Assembly (NCBI GenBank): GCA_046047235.1
Contig: JBJOII010000170.1
Location: 1 to 7,566 of the forward strand
Source: JBMTVN01 sp046047235
Lineage (GTDB): Bacteria; Verrucomicrobiota; Verrucomicrobiia; Limisphaerales; JAHDYP01
Length of the DNA: 7,566 bases
Direction: 5' to 3'
The notes under the pieces were generated by a model. It saw only the letters and a list, made by a program, of their open reading frames with translations. It was not told the origin of the DNA and made no database searches. The stretch's first letter is position 1, and each line of letters starts with the position of its first letter. Positions 6,707 to 7,566 of this stretch are shown one piece after another. Position numbers and translations under genes: made by a program.

Positions 6707-6739
6707 CGGTCCAAGGCCGACCCAACTTGGGTTCGACCG
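6707..6739. repeat. Palindrome in the leader of the fused gene
   Basis: ACCCAA (6720-6725) and TTGGGT (6727-6732) form a 13-base palindrome with a single central base. Outer arms CGGTC (6707-6711) and GACCG (6735-6739) are also complementary. It fills nearly all of the gap between the upstream gene's stop and the start of the phosphatase domain, so it may be an operator or an RNA hairpin hiding the start. On the - strand a perfect TTGACA (6751-6746) precedes it, but no good -10 hexamer follows at 16-18 bases. Confidence 0.35.
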
Positions 6740-6747
6740 CAAAAATG

Positions 6748-7002
6748 TCAACGGAGAATTCCTCCCCTCACCCGCTCCAGCCCCTTCAACAGCGCCAAAG
6801 CCCTCACTAAAAAAATATCCCGCATCACCGGCTCATCCTCCTCAACCCCACCCCCAGCCACCGGCACGCCGCCATGCTGAGCCACCAAAGCCGCCTCATC
6901 AAACCGCGCCGCCCGACCCTCCTCCTCCGGCTTCTCACCCTCCGGCAACCCAAAAGGATCAACCAACCAAATGCGCTGCCGCGCCTCCGTCGCCTCCACC
7001 AT
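6748..7002 (-). CDS. 3' end of an unidentified gene, cut at a junction
   Basis: An 84-codon open stretch ending in TGA 42 bases before the fused gene, same strand, so probably in its operon. I do not recognise the family. It starts near RQRIWLVDPFGLPEGEKPEE, is acidic in the middle (GGGVEEDEPV) and ends with a hydrophobic helix and a basic tail (IFLVRALALLKGLERVRGG). Codon use is G-ending like the genes to its left, which supports real coding. An ATG at 7002 exists but has no ribosome binding site and lies exactly where sequence matching TctA begins on the other side, so the true N-terminus is probably missing. The frame stays open to 7077 through TctA DNA, which I take as accidental. Confidence 0.45.
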   Translation of the reverse strand: MVEATEARQRIWLVDPFGLPEGEKPEEEGRAARFDEAALVAQHGGVPVAGGGVEEDEPVMRDIFLVRALALLKGLERVRGGILR

Positions 7003-7259
7003 GCGGGAAGCACCAGCAACAGCAAGGATATCGCGATCAGGGTGCCGGAAATCGGCCGGGTGACGAAAGCCGACCATTCGCCTTGACTGATGATCAGGGC
7101 CTGGCGCATCGACTGCTCGGCCATCGGTGCCAGGATCATGCCGACGATCAGCGGCGCGGCGGGAAAGCCGAAGCGGCGCATCGTGTAACCCAGCAGCCCG
7201 AAGACGAACAGCAGACCGATGTCGAAGACCGAGTTGCTCGCACCGAAGACCCCCGCCAT
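7003..7259 (-). pseudogene. C-terminal fragment of a TctA-family transporter permease
   Basis: About 85 residues match the end of the large membrane subunit of tripartite tricarboxylate transporters: GVFGASNSVFDIGLLFVFGL, then GYTMRRFGFPAAPLIVGMIL, then APMAEQSMRQALIISQGEWS and FVTRPISGTLIAISLLLLVL. The family protein is about 500 residues, so some 400 residues are missing: going upstream, the same frame soon meets a stop. The match ends near 7003 and the frame then runs on to 6825 as an arginine-rich sequence unlike any TctA tail. An ATG at 7259 makes it look like an ORF but is probably internal. Codons end mainly in C (ATC, GTC, TTC), unlike the genes to the left. No TctB or TctC is present. 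Fragment identity is secure; its origin is unclear. Confidence 0.75.
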
Positions 7260-7272
7260 CGACGAACCAGAG

Positions 7273-7312
7273 ACCCGCCTGACGAGGAGAAAGGCGGTCG
7301 ATGCCGGCGGGT
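7273..7312. repeat. Inverted repeat with long loop
   Basis: ACCCGCC (7273-7279) and GGCGGGT (7306-7312) are perfect complements separated by 26 bases, just after the stop of the small ORF read on the - strand. There is no T run, so a terminator role is weak. GGCGGGT recurs at 7395-7401. Confidence 0.25.
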
Positions 7313-7313
7313 T

Positions 7314-7367
7314 TCAGGCAGCCGCCAGGGTTTCCAGCATGCGCGCGCGATAGGCTTCGGCTGTCAT
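7314..7367 (-). CDS. Tiny ORF of 17 codons, doubtful
   Basis: ATG at 7367 follows the stop of the Cys-rich ORF by ten bases and is preceded by AAGGCGGA, an acceptable ribosome binding site. The product MTAEAYRARMLETLAAA ends almost at once. It resembles the beginning of a longer protein that has been cut short by a stop. The last codons share a 12-base repeat with the end of the preceding ORF. It may be a leader peptide, a remnant or chance. Confidence 0.2.
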   Translation of the reverse strand: MTAEAYRARMLETLAAA

Positions 7368-7377
7368 GGATTCCGCC

Positions 7378-7566
7378 TTATGCTGCAGCCGCCAGGCGGG
7401 TAAAAAACCCGCGCCCGTGGTTCTTGCCGCCACATGAGCATTCGCATGTTCCGTTAGGCTTTCCGTTCATGCAGCGAGCATCGCAGTTATGCAGCGATGC
7501 GAATCGCTTGTATTCGATGGCCCGCTCCACGGGCAGTTTTCGGCCATCGGCGGTGACGCCGACGAG
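7378..7566 (-). CDS. Cys-rich C-terminus of a probable phage or plasmid protein, partial
   Basis: Sixty-two residues are visible; the N-terminus lies beyond the right edge. The segment YKRFASLHNCDARCMNG leads into CECSCGGKNHG. Five cysteines (C-x3-C, then C-x-C-x-C followed by GGKNHG) suggest a small metal-binding or structural knuckle. From memory, this C-x-C-x-C-GGKNHG ending occurs in uncharacterised proteins of phages and plasmids, but I cannot name the family and assign no function. It ends LAAAA. Composition differs from the operon at 1-7000 and there is little strand skew, so it is probably from another replicon or organism. The small ORF downstream could have been co-transcribed with it. 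Confidence 0.45.
   Translation of the reverse strand, partial: LVGVTADGRKLPVERAIEYKRFASLHNCDARCMNGKPNGTCECSCGGKNHGRGFFTRLAAAA
7385..7412. repeat. Direct repeat copy and A-loop hairpin
   Basis: GCAGCCGCCAGG (7385-7396) is an exact second copy of 7318-7329. It runs into GCGGGT-AAAAA-ACCCGC (7396-7412), a perfect 6-bp stem with a five-base loop. Both lie inside the end of the Cys-rich reading frame, so they may simply reflect Ala-rich coding and GC content. Confidence 0.3.

Noticed and set aside
7083..7403. 106-codon + strand frame at the right end
   Set aside because: Hydrophilic sequence opposite the TctA fragment; composition fits an antisense shadow.
7478..7500. GCATCGC and GCGATGC inverted repeat with a 9-base loop
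   Set aside because: It lies inside the Cys-rich coding frame, has no T run, and may simply reflect codon choice.
1..7566. tRNA, rRNA, riboswitch or CRISPR elements
   Set aside because: I saw no tRNA-like cloverleaf, rRNA segment or repeat-spacer pattern on either strand, and the gaps between genes are short.

Overview
The window looks like a small piece of a bacterial chromosome, most likely from the Verrucomicrobiota or a related PVC lineage. That assignment is inference, from the style of the EF-P loop and the PfkB kinase; there is no rRNA to anchor it. From 1 to about 7000 the + strand is strikingly C-rich and G-poor. Genes on the - strand use G-ending codons and the one + strand gene uses C-ending codons, so the skew belongs to the DNA strand and not to the genes. 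The - strand is therefore probably the leading replication strand.

Layout. 1-2574 (-): sulfate ABC importer genes in the order sbp-cysT-cysW. They are tightly packed with stop/start overlap or near-overlap, and cysW runs off the left edge; a cysA ATPase gene may lie beyond it. Their control region, with nested inverted repeats in an AT-rich island, is at 2595-2630. 2764-3804 (+): a PfkB-family sugar kinase, divergent from the sulfate operon. 3803-3832: a hairpin terminator that serves the - strand gene efp and overlaps the kinase stop codon. 3877-4437 (-): elongation factor P with Asn at the loop tip. 4543-6705 (-): one open frame of 720 codons joining three complete enzymes, a low-molecular-weight protein tyrosine phosphatase, ribose-5-phosphate isomerase B and serine hydroxymethyltransferase. 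In Bacillus the same order occurs as separate genes (ywlE-ywlF-ywlG-glyA). 6748-7002 (-): the 3' end of an unidentified gene just upstream of the fusion.

Near 7000 the character of the DNA changes. The strand skew disappears and coding switches to C-ending codons on the - strand. There follow about 250 bases of the C-terminus of a tripartite tricarboxylate transporter permease (TctA), truncated on both sides, then a stretch with a tiny ORF and the Cys-rich C-terminus of a protein that looks phage- or plasmid-like. These pieces do not belong to the operon on the left. An assembly chimera or a recombination scar are both possible.

How the genes work together: the sulfate operon is a self-contained uptake system. 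The fused enzyme links the pentose phosphate pathway (RpiB) with serine/glycine and one-carbon metabolism (GlyA), both of which feed nucleotide synthesis, and carries a signalling-type phosphatase at its N-terminus. This triple fusion is the most interesting item in the window.
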